Below are positions 48,701 to 61,272 of a stretch of DNA of 64,000 nt, piece by piece; positions within the stretch are counted from its first letter, which is position 1, and every line of letters begins with the position of its first letter. The notes under the pieces were generated by a model. That model made no database searches, was not told where the DNA came from, and saw only the letters and a program-made list of their open reading frames with translations. Location of the stretch: the NCBI GenBank assembly GCA_016806645.1, contig JACSYO010000535.1, positions 1,454,501-1,518,500 on the forward strand. The letters are read 5' to 3'. The DNA comes from Ophiodon elongatus. Taxonomy: Eukaryota > Chordata > Actinopteri > Perciformes > Hexagrammidae. The translations under genes were made by a program, and so were the position numbers.

Positions 48701-51700
48701 GCTGTCGTCACTAAACTCGCCTGACTCCTCTGTGGAATTGAAGTCCATTAGGTAGTTGACTTTGGGAGTTGACATGGGTGAGCCTTGGGAACCATCAAGG
48801 GGACTCTTACCACTGCAGTCCCCAGCCTTTCCTTCCTGTTCTGTCTCAAGAATGAGCTCATCAGTTTTGAGCTGAAGCTCCTCAGCACTCCTCCTCAAGA
48901 CTCCAGCTCCTTCCTCTTTCTTGGCACAGTTGGCCAGGACACTAGGGAAGAAGTTAAACTGTGTCTCCTCCTGGAGCACATTTGTCTTTTCCCTCATGTT
49001 GTCCTGGAAAGACTCGTAGCGAATCTTCAGCGAACAGACATCACTGCTTAAAGTGGAGTCATCGTCTTCATCATCAAATAGATTGTCAACGTCTTCCTCA
49101 GAGAAGAGGTTGACTGACAGTTCATTCTTAGAACAAAGGTCCAGCAGTTCCATCTTACTCTCACTGATGAAGGATTCAAAGTAGCCCCAGTCCTGGCCGG
49201 CGTTAGCCAGCAGAACCTCCTCTCCGCTCACTTTGTCCAATAACAGTCCCTCATACAAGTTCTTAGCTGTTGCATCATCTTCTGGGTCATCGCAGTCCTC
49301 TGTTGTTTTGTTCCCATCAACTCTCTTACCCTCACCTGGGGCTTTTGGCAGAGGAAAGCTAAGTAGCTGGTCAGAGAGGAGCTGTTCTCCATAGTGACTC
49401 ACTGCCTCCCCCGCATGGCTCAGGCACTGGATGCTGATGTTGTTGATGTCAGAGAAGTCCTCTCTGCTCACATCACCTATCCTTACACTTAGCCCAGTCT
49501 CTGTGTCAGGGTTGGTGTTAGGGTCAAGGGGTGGGTTCTGGATGGAATTAGGGTCAGTGGCATCACGGGTCTCAATGAAGCAGCCAAGGCAGGTGCGGGT
49601 AGGCTGAAGAAGACACTCCTCTGTCAGGGCAGACACAGTGGCAGGCTCCATCATTGTAGCTGACAGAGGGAGGGCAACAGGCAGCAGAAGGGAAGTCTTC
49701 TGAGTGTCTCCTGTTGGGCCCCAGGAGCTTAGAGCTGTGGTGGGAAGTGGTGTGGGAGTGTGGTGAAGTTGAGAGACTACAGTTGGAGCATCATCAGAGG
49801 GAGGGCAGGGGGCCGCTGGCAGGCCCAGAGAGGAGTCAGTGCTAAGGGGCAGGGTGAGTGTTGGTGATGTAGACGTGGTCGTCTGGTGCGTTGGGCAGGC
49901 TCGCTGTGAAGTCTCTGCGGCAGGTGGAGGTGAGGATGGAGGGAGAGCAGCATCAACGATGCCGCAAAGACTCAGATGACCACTCTGCTCACATAGCCCT
50001 GCAGGGGAAAAAATACATATTTCAGATCTTTCAACTTTTTCAACTGTATTACATTCTAAGGTTAAATAACATTGTTTTTGTTCTGTAGTTAAACTGACAT
50101 TTGTTCTGGGCTGCTTAAATGCAATTAGCGTCAATTAGCCACCTAGAGCTCAAAATGTCATTTTGTGATACCAGCCTTAAACATTAATATTTCAGTTTTG
50201 GTACTAGATTCAATAACAGGTATTAACAATGTCAAGTTGGGACAACGTCTTACCCATTACTGGTTGATTTTCAAATGTAAAAGGCGAGACGAAACACAGA
50301 TGTAAAAATTCCAACCAAATTCTGAGAACACATAAAACACGAGGCAGGTCACACACAAATGGAGTCACCAGCCTCATGTTAAGTCAACATAGTGGCACAA
50401 GTGAAAGTTTGAAAGAGCTGCTGGAAATGCAGTTTAACAGAACAAAATGAGCAATTTTATCATACGCTTCCAAGAAGCAGACGCTAAGTGTCCTGAAATT
50501 GGATGTTAGTGATCCACAGAACAACTTCTACAATTATGCAACACTTATTTAATGAGATAATAGTTACTGAATGGTTTACATTTTGTGTTAAATTAGGCTT
50601 TTATTCATAGACAAAGGGTAGAAAAAGTTCCCTCAAAATGATGTTAGCTCAGAAATCACTTACTTTATGGAAATAATACACAACAATGATACAATGGTCT
50701 TCCTTTACCAACCAAAGAGCAATAAATGAGATTAAATCAGTACAGTCATCTTGCATTGCCTCCACTCCCTTTAGCATTTCATCTTTATAGACGCAGATCC
50801 AACTTAGCTCCGAGGTAAAACATATACTACAAAATTACACAGAAAGGCAGCAACAATAGCAGTAATGAATAAATTGAAAGTAGGTTTTGGTGATTTTCTA
50901 CAGGTCGATTGTGACAATGTCTTAATCAGTTGAAGACATCCATCTGATGAGAAACTATCAAAACCCACAGAAGCGGGCTTGTAGCAGCAGGCAGATAGCT
51001 TTGTTTGCTCTGCATAATTAGATGACAGCAGCGGAGGCAGGTACGTGCACATGGGACACGACAGGCCCATATGTTGGAGACTGTATAACCAATATCATCT
51101 ACACCTGCCTCCCTCTACAATCCCAAGCTGCTCCCTCACACATATTCTTTAAAATCATGCCAACAAAATCTAAAAAAAAACATGAAAAACATACCACAGC
51201 GATTAATGTGTTCACAGAGGTTAACTAGCAACGTCCCCCATTTTAGAATGGATGCGCCTTATTATTGACGAAGTGATAAATGCTTGAGGGAAAGACTGCT
51301 TAACAAGCAGTATTCTGTATTAGCAGTGAGTTAATCTTTGATCATAGATATAATTCAAGAGTGATTTAACAAGGTAATGAAATTTCTGAGAGAAGATCTC
51401 TCTGGGTCTACGGCCTGCAGACACATTGGAGCAACCAGAACACCTACTAAAAGCATACAACTGTTAGCATATAACTGTCGTCCTTAATGAAGAAAATCCC
51501 GGGAGAAATATGCATCTTCTCTCTTCCTGTCAGAGTCAACAAACTGTTATAGCAGCAACTTGAAAGAGGCGACAGAAGCGTCACAGCGAGGCGTTTGCCA
51601 TCAGTTCCCTTCAATCTGTGAGCAAAAATGACCTCAAAGCAAAAAACATGTTACTGACACATGTTCTCTGTCGACGACAGATATCCTCTACCTTTAACAA

Positions 51701-52215
51701 CTACTCAGTTTTCACTATTACATTTTGAACCACATTCCATTGTATGGCACTTGTTGTAAGGAGAGGTGCATAGGAGGACAGCAAGGATATTTTTGTCCAG
51801 GTGTGGACACAATTCATTTAGATTTGTTTGAATTATAAGTAAACAGCACGAGTGCTTAAAATCTACCAAGTAATTTTCCAGCTCATAGATAAGTAATCAT
51901 TTCTTTATATTTGTCTTATCTCTTTAATTAGCCCTACAAAGCAGCAAAGCCACAGAAAGAGGGAAATTACAAAAAAGGGGAGAAATTAACTTCCCTTATC
52001 CCCTCCATGCTCGCATGAAACCTCAGCTGCCACCTGATATTGCCAAAAGATTGTTCAAAATTGCTGTGAAACATTAAACTCACATTGAAAAATGTGTTTC
52101 CTCAGGGTTTATAATGGATTAACAATCTATCCTATCCAATGTGTGTGTGCATGTGATTGTCTGATGTGTATGTGAGAGAGAGTGTGCATGCTTGGATGCG
52201 TGCGTGCGTGCGTGC

Positions 52216-52292
<77 letters not shown>

Positions 52293-52525
52293 CGTGTGTG
52301 TGCGCGCGTGCATTTGTGTATATGCATGCATGCATGCATATGTGTGTGTGCGTGCGTGTGTGTGAGAGGGAGAGTGATAGAGTGTGAGTATTGGCTTGGG
52401 GGTATAGTGTTATCGAGAGGCCATCTGTCTCCAGCTGGACCATTAGCTCTTCAGCTGTTCAGAATGTGCCACAGATCAGTCAGTCAGACAGGTACACAAG
52501 GTACACAAACAGAGACACACACACA

Positions 52526-52600
<75 letters not shown>

Positions 52601-54870
52601 GGTCTTACAGCGATGACTGTAGATGACAAATCAAGTTTGACATTAGAGGTCAAAGGGGGATCGGCATCCTCATATTCACTGATACGGTACAGCGTAATGT
52701 TACTACTGCATCTGAGCTGGCAAATGTAAACAAGATAAACATCCAAAACACTCACTTCTGCCAGAATTCAATATCTAGCTTTGCAGAGAGAGCAGCTCAT
52801 ATACTAATAAAAACAAGCTTCATACCCTCTGAGATAATCCCAACACAGTTGTAGTTTTGTAATTGTGTTATCAGTAGAAGTCCTCCTTGAATAGTGATGT
52901 GACACAGCTCACACAAGCTGGCATGGACATTCACCACTGAGCATATGGAAGGACCCCGGCTGCTGGCAGGAGGTGGTGATCTTCTGATCTCCAGCCCTGC
53001 CAAGCCCAGCCGTGCTAGACAGCCCGACCACCGCCAAACTAGACCAGACCAGACCGGACCAGTTAGCACTCAGAGTCTCGCCTATCTTTCTAGCCATGAT
53101 ATTCAGGGCTTTATCCACCTGAGGTAAGCTCAGGCTGCTCTGTGCCAGGCGGCTCTGCGGGGAGACAAGCCCATGCCGATGGACATGGTCATGGACAAGG
53201 TTGGAAAGTTGGCGTCTGTGCCTCATCTATTAGTGTGTCAGATGCCACACATGCACACACAGCCACGCCTTTTCTCTCTTCACTTCCAATCCACCTTCAG
53301 TCACTTTATAAACATGACAAAAACATGACATACATGATTATATGACAACTTCCCGTCCCTGATATTACTTTGAATCAAACTCAGGCCTTCATCCCATGTG
53401 GCCAAAGGAATACAAAAGCTCAAATATCAAAATATGAAGTACGATGCAAATGAAAACAGCTGACATGGCCTTTTCTTCCTTTAAATGGCTTTTAGAAATC
53501 ATTCCTCACTCCCATCCCCCCTTTTCTGTCCCCTTCCTTCTCCCTTTTTTTGCTCGCTATCTCCTTCTATTCCAACTCTCCGTCTCCTTATCCTTGCTAT
53601 ATGGAGGCTTTTACATTCGTAAAATGCCGAGCTAGCCGTTCTGCAGCTCAGCCACCCGGGGCGTTCACTCATCCGAGCTGGTAGGCCAGCCAGAGAAGCC
53701 GCTTGCTACCTATGGCTCCATCTTCACTATGTGACATTTTGTGAATGGTGGGGGGAAATCAATCCAGCCAGTACAGGATGTTCATAATAAGTGGTGAGTA
53801 ACTGCAGCATGATTCACGGCCATCCTCCTCAGAGAGCTGCCCTATTCCTGCTCAATGGAGCCGCTTTCACTCTTTCTTCTATCGCTCTTTTTCTACTCTC
53901 ATTCTCCATCCTCTTTTCCCTCTGAAGGAATAGACTAGTGCTGGGGATAATCTGTGTGATTCTCACAGTGGGGACCGGTCAGTCCCCATTGAGCCTGACC
54001 AGAGCTGAAACACTGAGATAAACCTCATCTGAGGATCAGTGCTGCTTGGTAGAGGTAAACTTTAGGGGGCTGTAGCTAGTGCCTGAATGAGTCTTGGAAA
54101 ATGCACATTGCATCAGCTTATATCTCAGAACACGGAAAGAGCTACACTGCTGATTAACTTGAATTAGGTTTTAGATCAAGAGCTTACATCAGGGAAATAT
54201 CATTATAATGCATGGTTTATGTTATTGAGAAATCACAAAGTGGGAGCAGGTATGACCTAAATAAAAACTAAATAAATCAGAATAAACACACTCTTTTAGC
54301 TATGCTAATGACTGGGAATTAATAATTGTACCCTCTTTCACATTTGCACCTTTTTTATGAGAAAAGGTAGATTGAGTTGGGGAAGCATCAAGAGAGAGGA
54401 TTATCAATAGCTTTCTTTTCCACTTTTCATTTAAAAAAAGACAGGATGTGCCCCCCCATCTTGTCAAAGAGCTTAACACTGAGTGTGAAAAGCTAATTCA
54501 AGAAAGCTAGTTCAATGGTTTGTGGTAACACTAATTGTCTTTTCAAAGTTTTCAAGCTATTGTGATAGAAACTGTCGTCATTAAGCTTTCATTTATTCAT
54601 AAAAAATGCTTGATTATTCTCAGAAATATCAGAAATGCTTCTCTTAGGTCGGCAATCAAGTATCTCTTAATGTTCAAAGCAAATGATCAAATAAAGAAAG
54701 GCAACATTAACATTTTAATGCACATTTTCTAATTCAAAAGAAGTTAGATTATGTTAACGAGCTACAAATGGAAGACAAAAGTGTTCACCTGTGTTCTCCA
54801 CCACATTTGCATTCTCTGGTTCTGAAGTCTTCACGATCAATGTGAGACTGCTGTCTGTTAACACATCCAT
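45782..54870 (-). CDS. nexmif: Neurite extension and migration factor (NEXMIF, KIAA2022), 1,432 aa
   Basis: Two coding exons on the minus strand, 54870-54789 (27 codons plus one base) and 49998-45782, phase 1, total 4,299 nt. The protein starts [14 protein letters not shown] and joins [10 protein letters not shown]. Strong blocks shared with mammalian NEXMIF are [12 protein letters not shown] near the N-terminus, then [20 protein letters not shown] running into [14 protein letters not shown]. Further on are [28 protein letters not shown] and [16 protein letters not shown] sequences, and the basic C-terminal [26 protein letters not shown] is a nuclear protein of the nervous system; human loss causes X-linked intellectual disability and epilepsy. 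Human length is 1,516 aa. The frame runs uninterrupted for >4.2 kb, so the gene is intact. The stop overlaps a splice donor consensus (see findings). Gene order with rlim matches mammals. Confidence 0.95.
52195..52310. repeat. (TG)n microsatellite with CG-containing interruptions
   Basis: A long TG run with tgcg units at both ends, continuing as mixed tgcgtg and tgcatg motifs to ~52,360. Alternating purine-pyrimidine DNA of this length can adopt Z-form. Confidence 0.95.
52510..52597. repeat. (CA)n microsatellite
   Basis: About 40 CA units 200 bases from the (TG)n array, in opposite sense, so the two can pair as a large inverted repeat. Confidence 0.95.
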
Positions 54871-54919
54871 CAATACGGCTCAACGCTTCACCTCCTACGC
54901 ATCATTTTGACTGTCCCAC
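54871..54919 (-). other. nexmif: 5' untranslated part of the first nexmif coding exon, with a tiny upstream frame
   Basis: The acceptor ctctctttcaacag lies just upstream of 54919. The leader contains ATG ATG followed by Arg codons and TGA (about 6 codons) before the main ATG at 54870. Confidence 0.65.
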
Positions 54920-56523
54920 CTGTTGAAAGAGAGAGCCAAAGAGAAACAGAGAAGGCAGAGAGAAACAGAAAGAGAAGTGCATCGTTAAAGGGTGACTGCC
55001 ATGTGTCTAATGCAGAATAACATTAACAGCATTACATTAGATTTCATTACAACAAAGGCAGACGAACATGAAGTTGCAGTAATTGAAGAGAAAGCTTCAA
55101 ACATGATTGAGACATCAAAGAGTCCCTTGGGGCACCAAACAATCACTCATTTCATCTCTGTAGCACAGATTCATGTAAGATTAATTCAAACTTTACCAAC
55201 CAAGAAAGTACACAAAGAGTCACATCTGAGATCACTATGGCAACTGTGTGCCATACTATCCTATTTTAAGCGTCATTTAACATTTATAGCAGAGTCGTTA
55301 ACCTATGCGAACCTTACATAGGCAGCTCTGAGCATATTTGTTTATTGTAATTAGCTGACTCCCTCCCTTCTGCGTGCCTTGGCATCGCGAAAGAAAACCC
55401 ATCTCAGAAGAAGACAGATTAAAAAGATGTGACACTGGCAATACTTTTTATTGTAGCAAGTGATGGTGGTGAAAGTGGGGGTGGGGATGATTGAGAGCAT
55501 GTGTAGCAGGATGCACTGCAGTGGGTACAATGTAAAACAAAACAATACGTTAGTTAGGTAGAGAGAGAAGAGGGTGAAGTTTCTCTGCCTCCTAAACATT
55601 GGGTGGGTGGCACAGAGAGGAAAAAGCATATTAACCTTGTGTGATTCCTGAAAGAATAATGATGATACAACAGACTCTGGGCTAGTAAATGATGAACATT
55701 TGATGTTGTGGGCTCCTGCCTGTTTATATTGTTCTCTTTTTTTTCCTTCTCTGGAGGAGTGGTGCTGCAGGATGACAAATGAGCCAGGGGAGGGGATCTA
55801 ATAACATGATCTCCTTGTGGTGTGAAAACTGTGGCTGGGAGATTAAGACAGACGGCAGACAATAAGACAAAGGTAGTGTGCGGCTGACTACAAACAAGTA
55901 CCATCTCTTTCATCCTATTGCTTCTAAATGTCATTAGCTGTTCACTGACCTGAGTGGGGAGAGCTACCTGAAGGGAACCCCTGCTTCCGCTTACAGTTGC
56001 ATAGATACACACCGGCTCAGTGGGTAATTACCTCATGAGCCATCACAGCTGCTCATGTGTGCAGCAGGTACAAGAACCCCGTAGGTAGACCCAGCTAGAA
56101 CCCGTTCTTCTCTTCATAGAGAGGCGCTATTTATCCTGAAGGCAAGGCTTAAGTGCACATGGCATTTACAGAGCTAAGAGATGTTTTTGAGGTCATCTTG
56201 TATCAACTCAGCAAACTGAGAAATTGAAATTCTACATCTGGCAACCGACACATTCCCCTCAACAAAGCATAAATTGGAATTGGATGTCCCCTCCTGAACT
56301 GGCTGACCCAGATGAGCGAAGCCCGGATTTATCAATGCAACAATCCACAGACTCAGAAAAAGTGAAGTCACAGCAGCACCCTATTAGAAATAGGCTGCAG
56401 CCACCGAGCAGTGTGTCTCCAGAGTGACAGTGACACAACACACAGCTGGGATGCTGGTAAGGCTACAGAGGTCCTGCCAGAGCTCAGCGCCTACAGCTGC
56501 TTGTGGATGTGTAGTGGGGTCTC

Positions 56524-56559
<36 letters not shown>

Positions 56560-58079
56560 CATGCGCGTGCGCATGCGTGTGTGTGTTTATGCCCAATTGC
56601 ATGTGTGTTAGATAAAGCCCCAAAGCTGAGGATCCACAGCATCAGCATCCACTGGAAGAGGCTGCACATACAATCACATGAAGAGTGAGAGAGTGAGACG
56701 GAGAGAGAAAACGGAAGCCGTGCATTTCACAACACTCCCAACACCCCTCCTGCCAGCTAGCTCCGATGCCTCAAATGTGTTTATTTTCCACATTATTCAT
56801 TATTCTCCTGTATGTTCCCCCCTCCCCCACCCCCCTCCTCCCTTTACCATCTCCACCACTCTGTCAAGACCTGACGAGAGGCCATTTCAATAATGAAGAT
56901 GGACTAACTGCAATAGAGAGTGCACATAAATTGGAGCTACAGCCAACAAGCATGTCCAATTTGCCAAGCGGTTAAGCCTGATGTCTGGGTGCAGCTTTAA
57001 GAGAGCGCCGCGGCTGCCGTCAACAGGTTTGTGCAGACCTGATTCATCCATCCACATCATTAATACTTCACAGAGGGCACCATCATTTAACTCTGCAGCT
57101 GGAAACCGCTCTTTAAACACCACACATTAGGGCACGTAATCACTGAGCACTCATTTCTGGAGCATTCAGCAGGTGTAGGAAAATGACTAGCACTTCTGAC
57201 CCCGCCATTGTTCATTGCATGTGCGCCGGGGTTCTTTGCACGATGACAAACAGAAATAGAGACAAAGAGCAGAGAGTGGGAAAAGTCAAGCAGAATGATT
57301 AGGATTTGATTCATCCTTTTAAGCCCTCCTCCACCTCCTCCACACACCATGTGTTAATGTGCAAGCTGGATAACAAGATAAGAACATGTTTACTCGCTCT
57401 ATATGGAACTTATCAGTACCACAATCTAATTCCTGCAAGCCTCTTCCCGGATCCCCGTTTCACTGCATTTCTCCTTGATTCGATTGCGTTTCTCTCCAGT
57501 GAAGCGGCAACAAGAGGCATGGCTGGAGTGGGATCGTGTATAATTGCCAAACATACGAAGCAAGGTCCCACAGCAGTAGTATTCGTAGGTACAAAGAGCC
57601 CATTGTGTCAACAGAGGGAAAGAGTTAGGGGTCAAGGAATAGATCCCCAACAGAGGAGCTCTCAAAGAGGGCATCGCGCCACAGGGAACACTGATCCAAA
57701 CAGACAGCGCTGAAATGGCGACTCCTCTTTTCAGCACAGGTGTACAGTTTTAGAGCAGGCTTCACCGGCTGGCTGCAGACAAACTGAGAAGCCTGCCTCA
57801 CGCGCAGCTATACGGGGTACAGTACATAGAAACACAAATACAATACAGGCACAGCTACACAGAAATACAAAATCATAGAATTAGCTGTTTTGAACTTGTC
57901 TGTCAGTTTGAAGGCTAGAGCTTCTAATATTGGGAAGAAAACCTTCACTCAGAACTACACACAGGTTCTGAGCACCTTTCAACAGAAGCAGAGACTCTTT
58001 CATGTCCAGTACATGCTTTACCTGCCTAGGTGTGACTACGAATTCATAAAAATTAAGACACAACACGCTCAATTCATGA

Positions 58080-58330
58080 TTAGACCTTAGTGAGCACTTA
58101 GGGTGCTGGATCTTTAATGTAGCTGATTCAAAAATGAAAGACTAGGACAGCACTCCAATTTGACTTTTTAATACTGCCAGATAGACGTTTCGGGCAAGAC
58201 GCCCTTCTTTGGGGTCTGTTCTGGCAATAAATCATGTACACAAGCAGGGTTAATTATAGGTGACCGCAACCAGCACAAAAAAATACATCCCAACAGAGGG
58301 AACCACAACCTTTCCAGGCACAAAGTCACA
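58080..58330. repeat. Interspersed repeat with acgtttcgggc/gcccttctt box, unclassified
   Basis: The phrase gacgtttcgggcaagacgcccttcttt is like the repeated boxes seen at the ends of Penelope-like or related elements in fish and frogs. No coding sequence is present. Class uncertain. Confidence 0.35.
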
Positions 58331-60908
58331 TGATGTAGAATACTCAAATAAAAAAAAAGACACAAACTATATTCACTTTAGAAGAAACAAGAAAATGACA
58401 TCTCCTCCTTCATCCCATTCGGAATTAATTGAACCTGTCCTACTATTGTCTACAGGGCAAACTTTCTCCAACACTGAGACTGTGCATCTAAGATCAAGGG
58501 AAGTGCTCTGATTGAGGGAGAACATGCAAACTTCCACACAGACAGGCCTCTGCTGCACTGATATCTGGCGACGGTGCTATCCACTAAGCCATCATGCCGC
58601 CTCAATTCTTGACAATCTCTTGTTTTAATGATCGGTGGACTTGTCGGCCTGCCACTGTCTGTGCCGCGTATGTCTCAGTATGTCTCTCGGTGTGTTCCTT
58701 CTATGTTGCAGAAGAAGCAGTAGCTCTCCGGCTCGCTTCCGTTCTCTCTTCTCTCTCACATACATGAGCATTGCTTTGCCGAAGGTCAACAGGCCTCCTC
58801 ACAGACGATTTGTCTGAGCTCTCCTCTTCTAAGGGCACTGAACCACAGAGCCAACCTCAAAGACGCAACGCTGCCAATGGCCGACAGATCAAACACTTTG
58901 CATCACCTTACATTTGTTAAATGTTTCACTTGAACATAACGCACAGGCCACAGCCGACTGACCGCCAACACACTAACATGTTCTGTGCCTGCAATAACAA
59001 GTGAGTTGTCAGTGTTTGTAATTAGACCTGGTTGACTGAATCAATAGCACAATATTAAGTTTTCTCAGTGTCGATACAATGTGTATCACACTAAGGCACT
59101 CATGGGAATTACATGAAATAATCAGACAGATGTTAAACATGAATTCAAACTTGTTATAAAACGTATAAACCTGTTTCTTTAGTCACTTAAGGACAGTGCA
59201 ACAATCTGTAAGCAAAGGACTGACTTAGTACACTTTAATATGGTGAACTTGTGAGCAAACAATTGCTAATTTACATATCCAGCTGACATGGTGAAACAGC
59301 ATTCATTCTGAGTCATGTTTTTGTCCATTACTCACTCCTCTTTTTTCTCTATTTTGTTTGGAAGTGAGCAGGTCTATAAGATCTTTTCTGCTGTAAGAAA
59401 GTAAGTAAATGTGTGAGCCATGAAACCAAAACAATGATGTATAGGTGCTATAAAGCATAATAGTAGGTTAATGATTCTCTGTTGGTTAATCACTGCAAGT
59501 GACACTTTTCACAATACATGCAGTCATTCTATTAAATGTTAATTTAAACATATTGATTAATTTCTCATGACTCATAATCAATAATTAGAAAAAAATTATA
59601 TTTTTAATTGGATTTTGTAAAGTTATGACTCCACTGAAAGTTAATAATCAATAGTAACTAAACAACAATATTGTGCTGCAGCAAAAGACACATCTCAATA
59701 ATTTTGTCTGGCACATGAAGAGAGAGAGAACAAAATCTTCATCTGTATATCTTGATTCAGTGGTGCCTTTTACATGTGCTTCTGCCACATTGCGTCTTCT
59801 CCGTCAGCTGTTTGATTCTGTATTTGATCAAACGTCCTCACCTAAAATCCCTGACATGGCCGTGGTGATGGCAGAGATATGGTATCCGCTTGAGATAATC
59901 ATCGTCAATCACAGGCTGCTGAAGAGCCCAGGAAGCATCTGATAGGTAGAGATTGACTGAGAATCAGGATTATAGAGCTGGATCTTTATCAGCACAGCAA
60001 AACCTGCAGAGCCAGATCTGGACAACTGTAACCACTGTTACCCCTAAAGCCTCAGTCTGCTTCACAATAAAGGTACAGGCCTCTGCTTGTATGTGAGAAT
60101 CCTGCTTTTTCTCAGGAGACTGTACAGTCAATTAGTATTTTCTTCTTAATGAGATCATGCTTCTGCTCGGATACAGTATATGACACTTATGGCAGACTTT
60201 AATCCCAGCTCAGTACGTGGCTTCTGGAGTGGATTTTAACGCTCTCATCTGCATTCATTTATCTTTTAGCTTACACTTGCTGAAATTTGCTCAATTTAAT
60301 TGAAATACTTGTTTTAAGGGAGACAAGTTTTGGATTACTGTTTTTTTTTTTCAATAAATGTCTGTTAAATCACTATACAACACAACACAATGGTGTTTGA
60401 ACCTATGGCCCACTGATGAAAGTATTGAAAATTTGATATACAGTATTTACAAACTGGTTATCTGTGGAGATATTTCTCGGAAAGAAAATGCTGTATAACA
60501 GTTCTTGCCCATTGTAAACACACACAAAATGGTACTATGCATACAATTCTGAAGCTCATGTATCAACAAAAATGCTCCAGACTGCTGAACTCTAAGCACA
60601 ATTCCATTGTTTTCACTTTTAAATTCTAAATCAACCAGGACTCATAACAACCACACCATCCCCATGACAACTGGGCAGCTCTATCAACAGAGGAAGGTCG
60701 CAATATGTGGAAACAAGAAAGTTGGACCTTGTGTTGAGATTTTTTTTTTGTCAAGCTGCTATTTCCAAGGTCAACAATGAACCTTCAGCCTTAAGGAGTC
60801 TCTAGTCAGTGTGGAACTAAGAGCTGCAAGTACCAGCATTCACTGTGTATGAGGCTTCGTTAGACCGTGAGCAAGCTGAATGTCCGTAAATTTGGTACGG
60901 GTTTTACG

Positions 60909-61272
60909 TAGGGACGCACTGATCAGACTTTTTCAATCTCGATACCAATACCCGGGCTTTGGGTATCGGCCAATACTGAGTAACGATCCGATACCAGTGT
61001 TTATTGATTAGCTGTCTGACTTACTGTGTAGAAAAAAACTGGGATCATTATTTTATGTGTAAAACATCATCAGGCTTGACTTTAACATTGCCTTCCTAAC
61101 TTTGTAAAATAAAATATAACAAATAAATACAGAGATATAAATGTACTGAATTGTTATATACTAAAATACTGGTATCCAATACCAGATCGACCCCCCCCCC
61201 TTCCTCATCTTCTCCGATACATGATCCCGCTATTTGAGTCAGATGTGCGATATAAGTATTGGTGCATCTCCA
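60909..61272. mobile_element. hAT-type MITE with terminal inverted repeats and 8-bp target duplication
   Basis: The left end tagggacgcactgatc and the right end (reverse complement tggagatgcaccaata) are the common fish TAGGGATGCACCGAT inverted repeat. Internal gataccaatacc and ggtatcggcc phrases are typical of this family. Flanks gttttacg and gttttaaa agree at 6 of 8 bases, fitting a hAT target-site duplication. No transposase. Confidence 0.8.

Larger units (their letters stand above)
50002..54788 (-). other. nexmif: nexmif intron, with (TG)n/(CA)n arrays
   Basis: Bounded by donor ACAG|GTGAAC (54789/54788) and acceptor CCCCTGCAG|GG (49999/49998). Holds a (TG)n run at 52,195-52,310 and a (CA)n run at 52,510-52,597. 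No other exon was supported. Confidence 0.8.

Noticed and set aside
52119..52755. Overlapping open frames on both strands around the TG/CA arrays
   Set aside because: Low-complexity His/Thr or Val/Cys translations of microsatellites, inside a bounded nexmif intron.
55554..56012. Minus-strand open frame of 152 codons upstream of nexmif
   Set aside because: No domain, no splice sites in phase and composition like non-coding DNA.
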